A stretch of DNA of 24,298 bases from an uncultured Alphaproteobacteria bacterium (GTDB lineage Bacteria > Pseudomonadota > Alphaproteobacteria > Puniceispirillales > Puniceispirillaceae): NCBI GenBank assembly GCA_937924895.1, contig CALEYP010000095.1:1-24298 (forward strand), written 5' to 3'. This document shows positions 17,242-23,604 of the stretch, piece after piece. Positions within the stretch are counted from its first letter, which is position 1. Each line of letters starts with the position of its first letter. Below the pieces are notes generated by a model, which saw nothing but the letters and a program-made list of their open reading frames with translations, did no database searches and was not told the DNA's origin. A program made the position numbers and the translations under genes.

Positions 17242-17541
17242 TTTCGTCTCCTAAACGATATGTGAAAGAGGAGACTCATTAGTATTATTTCCTATTTTTT
17301 GATAATGAATTATCTATATAAAAAAATATTTTTTATTATCGATGCATTAATCACAGATTTATCCTATTTTCTTGTGTTCTATAACAATCCTATAGTCACA
17401 CCCTATTTCCGAGTGGCGCCATGCCGTCATCTCGTGAAATGATTCGTCATGCCTCCAGACTAGCAATCCTCTCATAGGTGACAAATCTGTATGATTTGAG
17501 CTATAACTAAAGGAATACAGAACATAGAAGTGGATTATTTC
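17242..17541. promoter_or_regulatory. AT-rich divergent control region with palindromes
   Basis: This is the roughly 300-bp gap between the divergent exported-protein genes. GATAAT-GA-ATTATC (17301-17314) is a 6-bp inverted repeat, AAAAAATATTTTTT (17321-17334) is a perfect 14-bp palindrome, and another ATTATC follows at 17335-17340. These may be regulator sites or a curved-DNA element for one or both promoters. No gene is evident in the gap. Confidence 0.4.
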
Positions 17542-17979
17542 ATGACACGGTACCAAGCACTTGCCGCGACCATCCTCAGCTTCGCCTTCCTCCCACTCGC
17601 CCAAGCTGGCACTGTGACGGTGGAGGTCACAAACATCACTAAAGCAGGTGAGATGCACCTAGCCATCTATGATGATGCCGATGTGTTTGAAAATGATACA
17701 GGCGACAAAGGAGGCGCTGCCAAAGGGATTATTGACGGCGCCATTGAAGATGTAGGGACTGGCACCGCCACCTATCGCTTTACGTTGCCAGATGGCACCT
17801 ATGCCATCGGTATCTTTGTTGATGCAAATTATAATAATGAGATGGATAAAAATTTCTTTGGCGTTCCCAAAGAACAATATGGCTTTAGCAATAATGCCAA
17901 AGGCAGCTTTGGTCCCCCATCATTTCGAGATGCCTCATTCACTGTGAGCGGCGACCTCAATTTACGGATTGATCTATAA
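17542..17979 (+). CDS. DUF2141 family exported protein
   Basis: 145-aa protein with a signal peptide (RYQALAATILSFAFLPLAQAG, cleavage after AQA). The mature part is a beta-sandwich-like domain with the DUF2141 signature: LPDGTYAIGIFVDANYNNEMD, then FGVPKEQYGFSNNAKGSFGPPSF and a final ASFTV segment. The D-rich DANYNNEMD resembles a calcium loop. The function of the family is unknown. A GTG at 17530 is an alternative start; neither start has a strong Shine-Dalgarno, and the ATG gives the better signal peptide. No terminator is seen after it before the leader of the next gene. Confidence 0.85.
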   Translation: MTRYQALAATILSFAFLPLAQAGTVTVEVTNITKAGEMHLAIYDDADVFENDTGDKGGAAKGIIDGAIEDVGTGTATYRFTLPDGTYAIGIFVDANYNNEMDKNFFGVPKEQYGFSNNAKGSFGPPSFRDASFTVSGDLNLRIDL

Positions 17980-18289
17980 ACTGGAGCGAGACACCTCAGA
18001 CGACGATGGTCCTGATATGATGATATTTGCTGGGTGGCCTTACAACCAGCTGGTGATTATGGGAGCGAACCACCTTTCTCAAGCCGCCTAGAGGTAACGT
18101 ATTGGAGGAAACGTTGGCTTGAAAGACTTTTGCATCTAAACAATAACAAATTGGCAGCCCCCTTGCCAAGATGCCTTCTGTTTCTGTTCTATCTCTCAAA
18201 AAATATACTATCTCCCCCTTCGGTTTATCAGTTATTTACAATTTAGAATGGTATTGCTTTTTGCGCATGCCTAAAGGGGGAGAGACTTT
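17980..18289 (+). other. 310-nt structured leader, possible ncRNA or cis-regulatory RNA
   Basis: There is no credible protein gene here. Several nested inverted repeats suggest RNA structure on the plus strand. GGTGG (18033-18037) pairs with CCACC (18070-18074) around the palindrome ACCAGCTGGT (18045-18054). AAGCC (18081-18085) and AACGT (18096-18100) pair with ACGTT (18111-18115) and GGCTT (18116-18120). TTGGCA/TGCCAA (18151-18169) forms a hairpin, and TCTCCCCCTT (18211-18220) pairs with AAGGGGGAGA (18274-18283). I do not recognise it as 6S, SRP, tmRNA or RNase P RNA. It may be a leader of the 18290 gene or an independent small RNA. Confidence 0.45.
18211..18283 (+). promoter_or_regulatory. 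Shine-Dalgarno-sequestering stem
   Basis: TCTCCCCCTT (18211-18220) is perfectly complementary to AAGGGGGAGA (18274-18283), 10 bp with six G-C pairs (no mismatch). The right arm contains the Shine-Dalgarno of the 18290 gene. If folded, translation would be blocked, as in riboswitches or RNA thermometers. Loop length is 53 nt. Confidence 0.5.
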
Positions 18290-18820
18290 ATGACTGATGT
18301 ACAAATTGATATTTTAAAGACAGCGACAGAGTGGGCAAAAGCGGAAATGTTATCCTCTGCCTTTTTTGCGCTATGCGGGCTTGCCTGCTGCCTCATTAGC
18401 TATGGATTGTGGCATTATGGCAGAACAGATACAGCTAAAGCCTACATTATCCCTCTTTTGGTGGTTGGGGCTTTGCTGATTATTTTAGGGGTAGGACTTG
18501 TCATCTCTAATCAGCTGCGCCTGGTTGCCTTCCCAGAGGCGTTTCAAACAGATGCTGCGGCCTTCCTTGCCTCTGAGCTAGCACGAGCAAGCAAAACCAT
18601 ATCAGGATATGAGACAGCCATTTACCGCGCCTTGCCGCTTATTACTCTCATCGCTGCCGGATTATTGTTGTTTGTCAAAGCGCCTATCTGGCAAGCCAGC
18701 TGTGTGAGCACCATTGCGATGATGGCGGTTATCTTGATTATTGACACCAATGCCACGGCACGCATGGTGGCATATCATCAAGCCTTAACAGAGGCGGCGC
18801 CCGCCTATCAAAGCCAATAG
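18290..18820 (+). CDS. unrecognised integral membrane protein
   Basis: 176-aa protein with four hydrophobic segments, roughly residues 20-42, 50-75, 115-130 and 135-153, arranged as two pairs separated by a soluble stretch (LRLVAFPEAFQTDAAAFLASELARASKTISGYETAIYRALPL). No signature was recognised. The N-terminus TDVQIDILKTATEWAKAEM is amphipathic. A strong AGGGGGAGAG lies just upstream of the ATG but is exactly the sequence that can pair with 18211-18220. It is convergent with the CDGSH-like gene across a bidirectional terminator. Its function is unknown; a small sensor or ion-related membrane protein is possible but not supported. Confidence 0.75.
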   Translation: MTDVQIDILKTATEWAKAEMLSSAFFALCGLACCLISYGLWHYGRTDTAKAYIIPLLVVGALLIILGVGLVISNQLRLVAFPEAFQTDAAAFLASELARASKTISGYETAIYRALPLITLIAAGLLLFVKAPIWQASCVSTIAMMAVILIIDTNATARMVAYHQALTEAAPAYQSQ

Positions 18821-18840
18821 GCGTAAGGCGATAAAACTGA

Positions 18841-18879
18841 AAAACAAAAAGGGTCAATGATACCATTCATTGACCCTTT
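18841..18879. terminator. bidirectional Rho-independent terminator
   Basis: AAAGGGTCAATGA (18848-18860), loop TACCAT, TCATTGACCCTTT (18867-18879): a perfect 13-bp stem. On the minus strand it is followed by TTTTTGTTTTTC (from 18850 down), an excellent U tract for the small CDGSH-like gene. On the plus strand it closes the membrane-protein gene with a shorter TTT. Confidence 0.9.
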
Positions 18880-18883
18880 AAGC

Positions 18884-19024
18884 TTAGCTAGCTGACTGCT
18901 TTGCAGCTTGCTTGGCTTCCCACTGCGCTTTCTTCTCAGCATATTGCTCGTCTGACAGATTATGCCAACCACAGCATTTCCCTGTTGGGCTGCGGCCACA
19001 ACCACATGAATTTGAGTCACTCAT
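18884..19024 (-). CDS. 46-aa CDGSH-like cysteine/histidine protein
   Basis: Small protein of 46 aa. Residues 7-21 read CGCGRSPTGKCCGWH, which resembles the CDGSH iron-sulfur motif (C-x-C-x2-S-x3-P-x-C-D-G-S-H) with a loop one residue shorter and C-G-W-H in place of D-G-S-H. CDGSH proteins bind a 2Fe-2S cluster by three Cys and one His; here C7, C9, C17 or C18, and H21 could serve. A charged helix with alanine and lysine follows (EKKAQWEAKQAAKQ). AGGA lies nine bases before the ATG, and a strong terminator follows the stop by a few bases, both arguing that the gene is real. The motif could instead bind zinc. Cellular role unknown. Confidence 0.72.
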   Translation of the reverse strand: MSDSNSCGCGRSPTGKCCGWHNLSDEQYAEKKAQWEAKQAAKQSAS

Positions 19025-19186
19025 ATTCTTAATTCCTAAATATTAACAGCCCGTCCCATTGGTATTTTACGTGCGCCGTGCAAGCTAGATTATCATATGA
19101 GACTTTTTCTAAGCGTCTTTGTCAGATTTTACCCAAAAGCTATAGCTTCGGGTCAGGATAGTGCCCGGCAGAAGGCATCACGCCTC

Positions 19187-19990
19187 CTACCCTAATCGAC
19201 CAAAAAAGGTCATGCGCGCACTTTCTGATAGGGCAATATGTGGTGCTTCATTATAGGCCAAAACGACAAGCATACGGTCACGCTTGCCAATGGTTGGCGT
19301 GACACGATGCATCGCATTGCGCCCGCGAAACAAGACCAATGTCCCCGGTTCAATAGGAAGTGACGTGGCAGGCGTGACCCCATCTAAAATGGCTTCTACC
19401 GCGTCAAAATTATAGTCACCGGCCTCGGCATCTCTGACATCTTTGACATATTCAAAGACACCGCCTGCCTCAGGCGCTTGCAAGAGCAAGGTGATAGCAA
19501 AGGCTGAATTATCAAAATGCCAGCCTAGCTCTTTGCCGTCTCCGGCATAATGCACATTGATTGAGGATAACGGGTCCGCATAAGGATAGATGGCCTCTTG
19601 CTCCACCACATCACAGATAAAAGACTGAAATAACGAGCTGTGATAGAGATCATGAAGCAACGAATCTGGTGCCAATTGATCCGTGCCAATCACCCCTTTG
19701 GAAGAGACAACCTGCCGGTTAAAAACATGGTCAGCATCAAGGCACTCATCGCGCGGTGTCAGGTAAACATTATGAGTGCCAGATGCATAATAGGCGAGCG
19801 GCGCGGTCTCTGTGGCATCTGCGACTAATGTTGCGAGTGCCTTGTCTTGCAGAAACCCCGTTAATGATAAAACGCCATTTGCCGCAAGCGCCTCACGACA
19901 TGAGGCACGAAACACCTCATCCCCCAGCGGATGCGTATCTAAATCAATGATCTGTTCAAGGGGCGTAGATTGTGATTGCGTCTCTGACAT
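19187..19990 (-). CDS. Fe(II)/2-oxoglutarate-dependent oxygenase
   Basis: 267-aa predicted cytosolic enzyme with a double-stranded beta-helix core. The iron facial triad is visible as H158 and D160 in GWHFDNS and H228 in RNAMHRVTP. R237 or R239 in GKRDRM would hold 2-oxoglutarate. The layout, with EAGGVFEYV after the HxD and PGTLVLFRGRNAMHRVTP, resembles the group containing BesD/HalD-type amino-acid halogenases. The carboxylate D160 is kept, however, so hydroxylation is expected rather than halogenation. AGGAAAAGG precedes the ATG. It is last in a three-gene minus-strand run, 79 bp after the beta-hydroxyacid dehydrogenase. Substrate unknown; a free amino acid or small acid is plausible. Confidence 0.85.
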   Translation of the reverse strand: MSETQSQSTPLEQIIDLDTHPLGDEVFRASCREALAANGVLSLTGFLQDKALATLVADATETAPLAYYASGTHNVYLTPRDECLDADHVFNRQVVSSKGVIGTDQLAPDSLLHDLYHSSLFQSFICDVVEQEAIYPYADPLSSINVHYAGDGKELGWHFDNSAFAITLLLQAPEAGGVFEYVKDVRDAEAGDYNFDAVEAILDGVTPATSLPIEPGTLVLFRGRNAMHRVTPTIGKRDRMLVVLAYNEAPHIALSESARMTFFGRLG

Positions 19991-20069
19991 AGCCTTTTCC
20001 TAATATGCTGACTTCGACCTCATAATTGCGGCTTTACGCTATTTTCATACCCTATGAGGAAGTCTCATT

Positions 20070-20951
20070 TCAGTGATGATTGAGATCTAATAATTCCAAA
20101 TAGAGAGCCGAATGATCCTTGTCCCCTGCATCAAGCGTCTCCACAAGGCGTGCATAACGATCTCTGACTATCTTGGTTAAGGGCAAAGTAAGCGCCAGAT
20201 CAGAGGCTTCGTCCAGCACATTATTCATATCTTTTACCTGTGTCTGTGATGTCCCTCCTGGCACAAAATCACCTGTGGTCATGCGCGCACCATGTTGTTG
20301 CAAGATCGTAGAATCAGCAAAACCACCAGAGAGTGCTTGCCGCACAGCCGCGGGATCAGCCCCGCCTTTTTCCACAAATAACATTGCTTCTGCAACAATG
20401 CCGATGGTCACACCGACAATCGCTTGATTTGCCAATTTTGACAGCTGCCCTGCCCCTGCTGGACCGACATGAACCGCCCGTCCCATCGCAGCAAAGATAG
20501 GGTCTGCGGTGGCAAAATCTGATGCCTCCCCGCCTACCATGATCGCAAGACTTGCCGCCTCAGCGCCTTTAGTCCCGCCAGAGACTGGCGCATCGAGATG
20601 CCCTATCCCTAGCTCTGCCAATTGGGCGGCATGAGCGCGGGCCTCCTTGGCTTTGATGGAGCTCATATCAATCACAAGTGCGCCTGATGACATCGCGCCG
20701 GCAACATTCTGTTCAAAGAGAAGCTGATGAACCGTCGGCCCATCAGAGACCATCAGGATGATGATATCAGCACCAGATACGGCCTCTGCAGCGGTTTGAC
20801 AAATGACCGCACCATCAGCCGCAAGCGGTGCGGCTTTTTCAGCGGTTCGGTTCCATGCTTTGACCTGAAAACCTGCTTTCAAAAGGTTACGGGCCATTGG
20901 CCCACCCATCAGACCTGTGCCTAAAAAAGCAATCTGTATTTGGTCGCTCAT
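20070..20951 (-). CDS. NAD(P)-dependent beta-hydroxyacid dehydrogenase (3-hydroxyisobutyrate dehydrogenase family)
   Basis: 293-aa oxidoreductase that interconverts a beta-hydroxy acid and its semialdehyde. The Rossmann motif GTGLMGGPMARNL is at residues 11-23, the substrate-binding DAPVSGG at 120-126 and the catalytic K172 in GQLSKLANQ. The C-terminal all-helical half includes KDMNNVLDEASDLALTLPLT. Possible substrates in this family are 3-hydroxyisobutyrate, tartronate semialdehyde, L-threonate or 3-hydroxypropionate; sequence alone does not decide. AGGAAAGGG lies upstream of the ATG. It starts 15 bp after the FAH-family gene, so the two are almost certainly co-transcribed, which points to a catabolic pathway. 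Confidence 0.92.
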   Translation of the reverse strand: MSDQIQIAFLGTGLMGGPMARNLLKAGFQVKAWNRTAEKAAPLAADGAVICQTAAEAVSGADIIILMVSDGPTVHQLLFEQNVAGAMSSGALVIDMSSIKAKEARAHAAQLAELGIGHLDAPVSGGTKGAEAASLAIMVGGEASDFATADPIFAAMGRAVHVGPAGAGQLSKLANQAIVGVTIGIVAEAMLFVEKGGADPAAVRQALSGGFADSTILQQHGARMTTGDFVPGGTSQTQVKDMNNVLDEASDLALTLPLTKIVRDRYARLVETLDAGDKDHSALYLELLDLNHH

Positions 20952-20966
20952 CCTTTAAGCCCTTTC

Positions 20967-21809
20967 CTAACTATCCTGTCCTACCTCTTGGCGTTGCTCG
21001 CCTAATCCCTCAATCCAAAGCTCCATCACATCCCCGTCTTTAAGATAAACCGGCTCTGGCTTCATGCCCATCCCGACACCTGGCGGTGTGCCGGTGGAAA
21101 TCACATCACCAGGATGCAATGTCATAAGCTGTGAGAGATGTGAGATAATCTCTGCGACAGAGAAAATCATCTTAGCTGTACTACCTTCCTGCATCACCTT
21201 GCCATTGACTTTCAGGCCAAGGGACAGAGCTTGAGGATCAGGCACCTCATCAGCGGTCACAAGATAGGGGCCAATGGGACCAAAGGTGTCACATGATTTG
21301 CCCTTTGTCCAAGAGCCTGTTAGCTGCAGCTGGAAATGGCGCTCTGAGACATCATTGGCCACGAAATAGCCAGCGACATAATCAAGCGCTTCATCTGGCG
21401 TCACATATTTACATGTCTTGCCGATGACGAGACCAAGCTCCACTTCCCAATCTGTATGGGTTGAGCCGCGCGGGATCATGACCTTATCATTCGGGCCAAT
21501 CACCGCAGAGGTCGCTTTCATAAATAGAATAGGATGCTCTGGGATTGCCGCACCTGTTTCAGCGGCATGGTCAGAATAATTCAACCCAATACACATGAAT
21601 TTACCGATATTGCCAACGCAAGCGCCATAGCGATCAACCGTTACCTCTGGCAAACTATCAGGGTCAATTGCACGCAATTTATCCATCTCATGGGCCAGCT
21701 CATCGCCTGTGATATCACTCACAATCGCTGATAAGTCACGTACAGTCCCATCTGAGGCGATGATGCCTGGCTTCTCTTGCCCCTTAGCGCCGTATCGTAC
21801 AAGTTTCAT
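20967..21809 (-). CDS. fumarylacetoacetate hydrolase (FAH) family protein
   Basis: 280-aa metal-dependent hydrolase or lyase of the FAH superfamily. An N-terminal small domain (1-70) precedes the catalytic core. FMCIGLNYSDHAAE carries the conserved H81. Metal ligands are expected at E122 and E124 (DWEVELG) and D153 (ANDVSERHFQ). The C-terminus shows DVISTGTPPGVGMGM. Closest named activities in this branch are ureidoglycolate lyase, 2,4-diketo-3-deoxy-sugar-acid hydrolase and related beta-diketone cleavage enzymes. An AGGAT is seen close before the ATG. It is the first gene of the minus-strand operon and divergent from the candidate DMSP lyase across 134 bp. Confidence 0.92.
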   Translation of the reverse strand: MKLVRYGAKGQEKPGIIASDGTVRDLSAIVSDITGDELAHEMDKLRAIDPDSLPEVTVDRYGACVGNIGKFMCIGLNYSDHAAETGAAIPEHPILFMKATSAVIGPNDKVMIPRGSTHTDWEVELGLVIGKTCKYVTPDEALDYVAGYFVANDVSERHFQLQLTGSWTKGKSCDTFGPIGPYLVTADEVPDPQALSLGLKVNGKVMQEGSTAKMIFSVAEIISHLSQLMTLHPGDVISTGTPPGVGMGMKPEPVYLKDGDVMELWIEGLGEQRQEVGQDS

Positions 21810-21943
21810 AGGATCATCCTTTGGCAGATGCTGGTTCAGCTTATTCAGTTTACGATTTGTAATAGCTTCGATTATATGATTTATTTCTGTCGCTTGCCAA
21901 GCGATTGCACGCCCTAGACCACTGTTGTTAGATTGTTGCCTCT

Positions 21944-22567
21944 ATGCCCCTGCCAGACCATGAGACGCCCTATCACACGCTCCTATCAGCCTGTCATGAC
22001 CTCTATGAAAGAGAGAGAGCGCTACGTGATTTTTCCACCCTGCCAGAGCAGTGTGACCCGCAACAAATCACGCCGCAACTGCACCCCGGATGCGCCCATT
22101 TCCTCAATAGTGATAGCACCGCCCCTGCCCCCTATCAGGCACTTGTGCGCGCCGTAAGAGAGGCAGCCCCGCATCTGATATGGCCGCATATTTATCGCCC
22201 TCACGCCGACCAACCGAATGACATTGATTTCAGCTTTGCCGACCGCTTAGCCACTTGTGAAATCATTGGCTATGATGCGCCATTTACCTCTGAGGAAATG
22301 CATCTTTATTTTGTCTATTTGCCGCCACATACCTTTTATCCTTGGCATAAACATCCGGCAGAAGAGTTATATTTTGTCCTGTCGGGAGGTGCGATTTTCC
22401 AAAGAGAGAATAAACCAGATCAGACGCTCAGAGCAGGCGAACATATCATCCATGAGACGCAAGAAGCGCATGCCATCCAAACAGGAGATGCGCCGCTTGT
22501 CAGCCTAGCTGTATGGCGCAATCACCTTGGCATCATGCCAGATTTGATAGCACCCCCTCATCGCTAG
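21944..22567 (+). CDS. cupin protein, candidate DMSP lyase (DddQ/DddL-type)
   Basis: 207-aa cupin. The C-terminal barrel has YPWHKHPAEELYFVLSGGA: H135, H137, E141 and Y143, with H176 in QEAHAIQT. H137, E141, Y143 and H176 coincide in spacing with the metal ligands and catalytic tyrosine of DMSP lyases DddQ (H125, E129, Y131, H163) and, with H135 included, DddK (H56, H58, E62, Y64, H96). The mixed helical N-terminus and the LIWPHIY then CEIIGYDAPF segments also fit the DMSP-lyase family. Such enzymes cleave DMSP to dimethyl sulfide and acrylate. No Shine-Dalgarno is seen before the ATG. It is divergent from the FAH operon. Another cupin isomerase or lyase activity remains possible. Confidence 0.68.
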   Translation: MPLPDHETPYHTLLSACHDLYERERALRDFSTLPEQCDPQQITPQLHPGCAHFLNSDSTAPAPYQALVRAVREAAPHLIWPHIYRPHADQPNDIDFSFADRLATCEIIGYDAPFTSEEMHLYFVYLPPHTFYPWHKHPAEELYFVLSGGAIFQRENKPDQTLRAGEHIIHETQEAHAIQTGDAPLVSLAVWRNHLGIMPDLIAPPHR

Positions 22568-22602
22568 CCAAGATAGGCAGCGGTGATGTGTAGGGGAGAG
22601 GC

Positions 22603-22782
22603 TCATTTTTTGCGGCTCTTCCATGTCCCGCCATATTCATAACTATCAGGGAAAGCCGCTTTGATTGTTAGAAGGCAGCGCCCACATAAAAAGACCCAAC
22701 TTTTGAGGGTATCATAGCGACACCGATATAGTGCCTCTTGCGGCCTGTCACATTCATGACAAGACTTTGTCCTGATGCGCAT
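22603..22782 (-). CDS. 59-aa zinc-ribbon-like protein
   Basis: Small basic protein with two cysteine pairs, CHEC at residues 8-11 and CGRC at 33-36, spaced like a zinc ribbon, plus C21. The tail is SYEYGGTWKSRKK. The pattern is typical of conserved small hypothetical proteins of proteobacteria, but I cannot name a family or function. The ATG lies 4 bp after the stop of the upstream 44-aa gene, so translation is probably coupled. Its stop is 35 bp from the convergent stop of the candidate DMSP lyase. Nucleic-acid or protein binding is the usual role of such ribbons. Confidence 0.68.
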   Translation of the reverse strand: MRIRTKSCHECDRPQEALYRCRYDTLKSWVFLCGRCLLTIKAAFPDSYEYGGTWKSRKK

Positions 22783-22786
22783 CAGA

Positions 22787-22921
22787 TTATGACGCGCCTG
22801 CTAGCCAAGCAATGAGGCCAATAGTCACTAAAGATACAAACAAGGATAAATGGCGATAGGCCTGCTTCGCTTTTTTTGATGATGCCGCAGGGCTCGCCAG
22901 ATGGGGGAAATAGGTTTCCAT
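22787..22921 (-). CDS. 44-aa single-pass membrane protein
   Basis: Small protein with a basic, polar N-terminal part (METYFPHLASPAASSKKAKQ) and one hydrophobic helix near residues 26-43 (LFVSLVTIGLIAWLAGA). It should insert once in the inner membrane with its lysine-rich end inside. An excellent Shine-Dalgarno, AAGAGGAGG, precedes the ATG at 22921, which is the main reason to believe it. It is the first gene of a two-gene unit with the zinc-ribbon gene. The function is unknown. Confidence 0.65.
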   Translation of the reverse strand: METYFPHLASPAASSKKAKQAYRHLSLFVSLVTIGLIAWLAGAS

Positions 22922-23101
22922 GAACGCCTCCTCTTATCATCCTTCTTACGAGGCATCGTCCTTTTTTAGATCAGATATCACATCTATGACGAATATCCGG
23001 CGTTGTTTTCAAATGTAGAATGAAGCCTCAGAGAATAGTTGTTGATTTCCCCTCTATATTAAAATAACCTGAAACCGTCATAATGTCGTAAAGGAAACAT
23101 A
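22922..23101. other. divergent intergenic region
   Basis: 180 bp separating the small-protein operon from the XRE regulator. It presumably carries both promoters. Base composition falls towards the regulator. No convincing -35/-10 pair, operator repeat or small gene was found. The XRE gene has AAAGGAAAC just upstream of its ATG. Confidence 0.4.
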
Positions 23102-23500
23102 ATGGACAACCCAAATCAAGGTGAGAATGTCATATCAAATTCAGAAGAAATTCTGAGTTTAGGGGGGCGAATATTTAACTCACGGAAAAAGGCCGGTTTA
23201 AGCTTACAGATGACTGCCAATTTGTTGGGAGTAAGGCCAAAGACACTTCAAGCTTGGGAAAAAGACCAGAGTGAACCTAGAGTGAATAAGCTAGTTTCTC
23301 TGAGCGGGATATTAGGGGTGAGCCCCACTTATTTTTTAGCGGAAGAAGGCAATGATGGCGAAAATGTTGTAGCCATCACTGGTCGAAATCAAAAGATATT
23401 GGAATTGCTAAACCGTGAGGTAGAGCTTGTGAAAGCGATGCAAAAAGAGCAAACCAAATCGATCAAAAAAATAGAGTTATTGGTTAGCAAACTTACTTAG
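23102..23500 (+). CDS. XRE-family helix-turn-helix regulator
   Basis: 132-aa DNA-binding protein. A Cro/CI-type helix-turn-helix covers about residues 20-76 (GGRIFNSRKKAGLSLQMTANLLGVRPKTLQAWEKDQSEPRVNKLVSLSGILGVSPTYFL). The remainder contains a predicted coiled-coil helix (LELLNREVELVKAMQKEQTKSIKKIELLVSKL) that may mediate dimerisation. AAAGGA precedes the ATG. The gene is clearly AT-richer than its neighbours to the left and uses ATA, TTA and AGA/AGG codons, hinting at more recent acquisition or a different expression class. No toxin partner is adjacent. Targets are unknown. Confidence 0.88.
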   Translation: MDNPNQGENVISNSEEILSLGGRIFNSRKKAGLSLQMTANLLGVRPKTLQAWEKDQSEPRVNKLVSLSGILGVSPTYFLAEEGNDGENVVAITGRNQKILELLNREVELVKAMQKEQTKSIKKIELLVSKLT

Positions 23501-23604
23501 TAACCATCTATATTACGGCTTTCCCCATAAGCCCTATGGCAATGCCACCAGTGGCGGGGCACGCCTTAGTAGATGGCCATGACGCCATTTACCAGAGACG
23601 TCCT

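Noticed and set aside
17980..18180. 6S, SRP, tmRNA or RNase P RNA in the 310-nt leader
   Set aside because: None of the conserved sequence blocks of these RNAs could be found by eye on either strand.
17996..18246. 67-aa minus and 70-aa plus open frames in the structured leader
   Set aside because: No Shine-Dalgarno, unlike-protein composition, and both overlap the inverted repeats.
18808..19020. 70-aa minus frame overlapping the CDGSH-like gene
   Set aside because: It crosses the terminator stem and lacks a good Shine-Dalgarno; the 46-aa frame ending before the terminator is the better gene.
19132..19152. Terminator after the 2OG oxygenase around the AAGCTATAGCTT palindrome
   Set aside because: The palindrome is perfect (19137-19148) but the flanking stem is irregular and not followed by a U tract; left unassigned.
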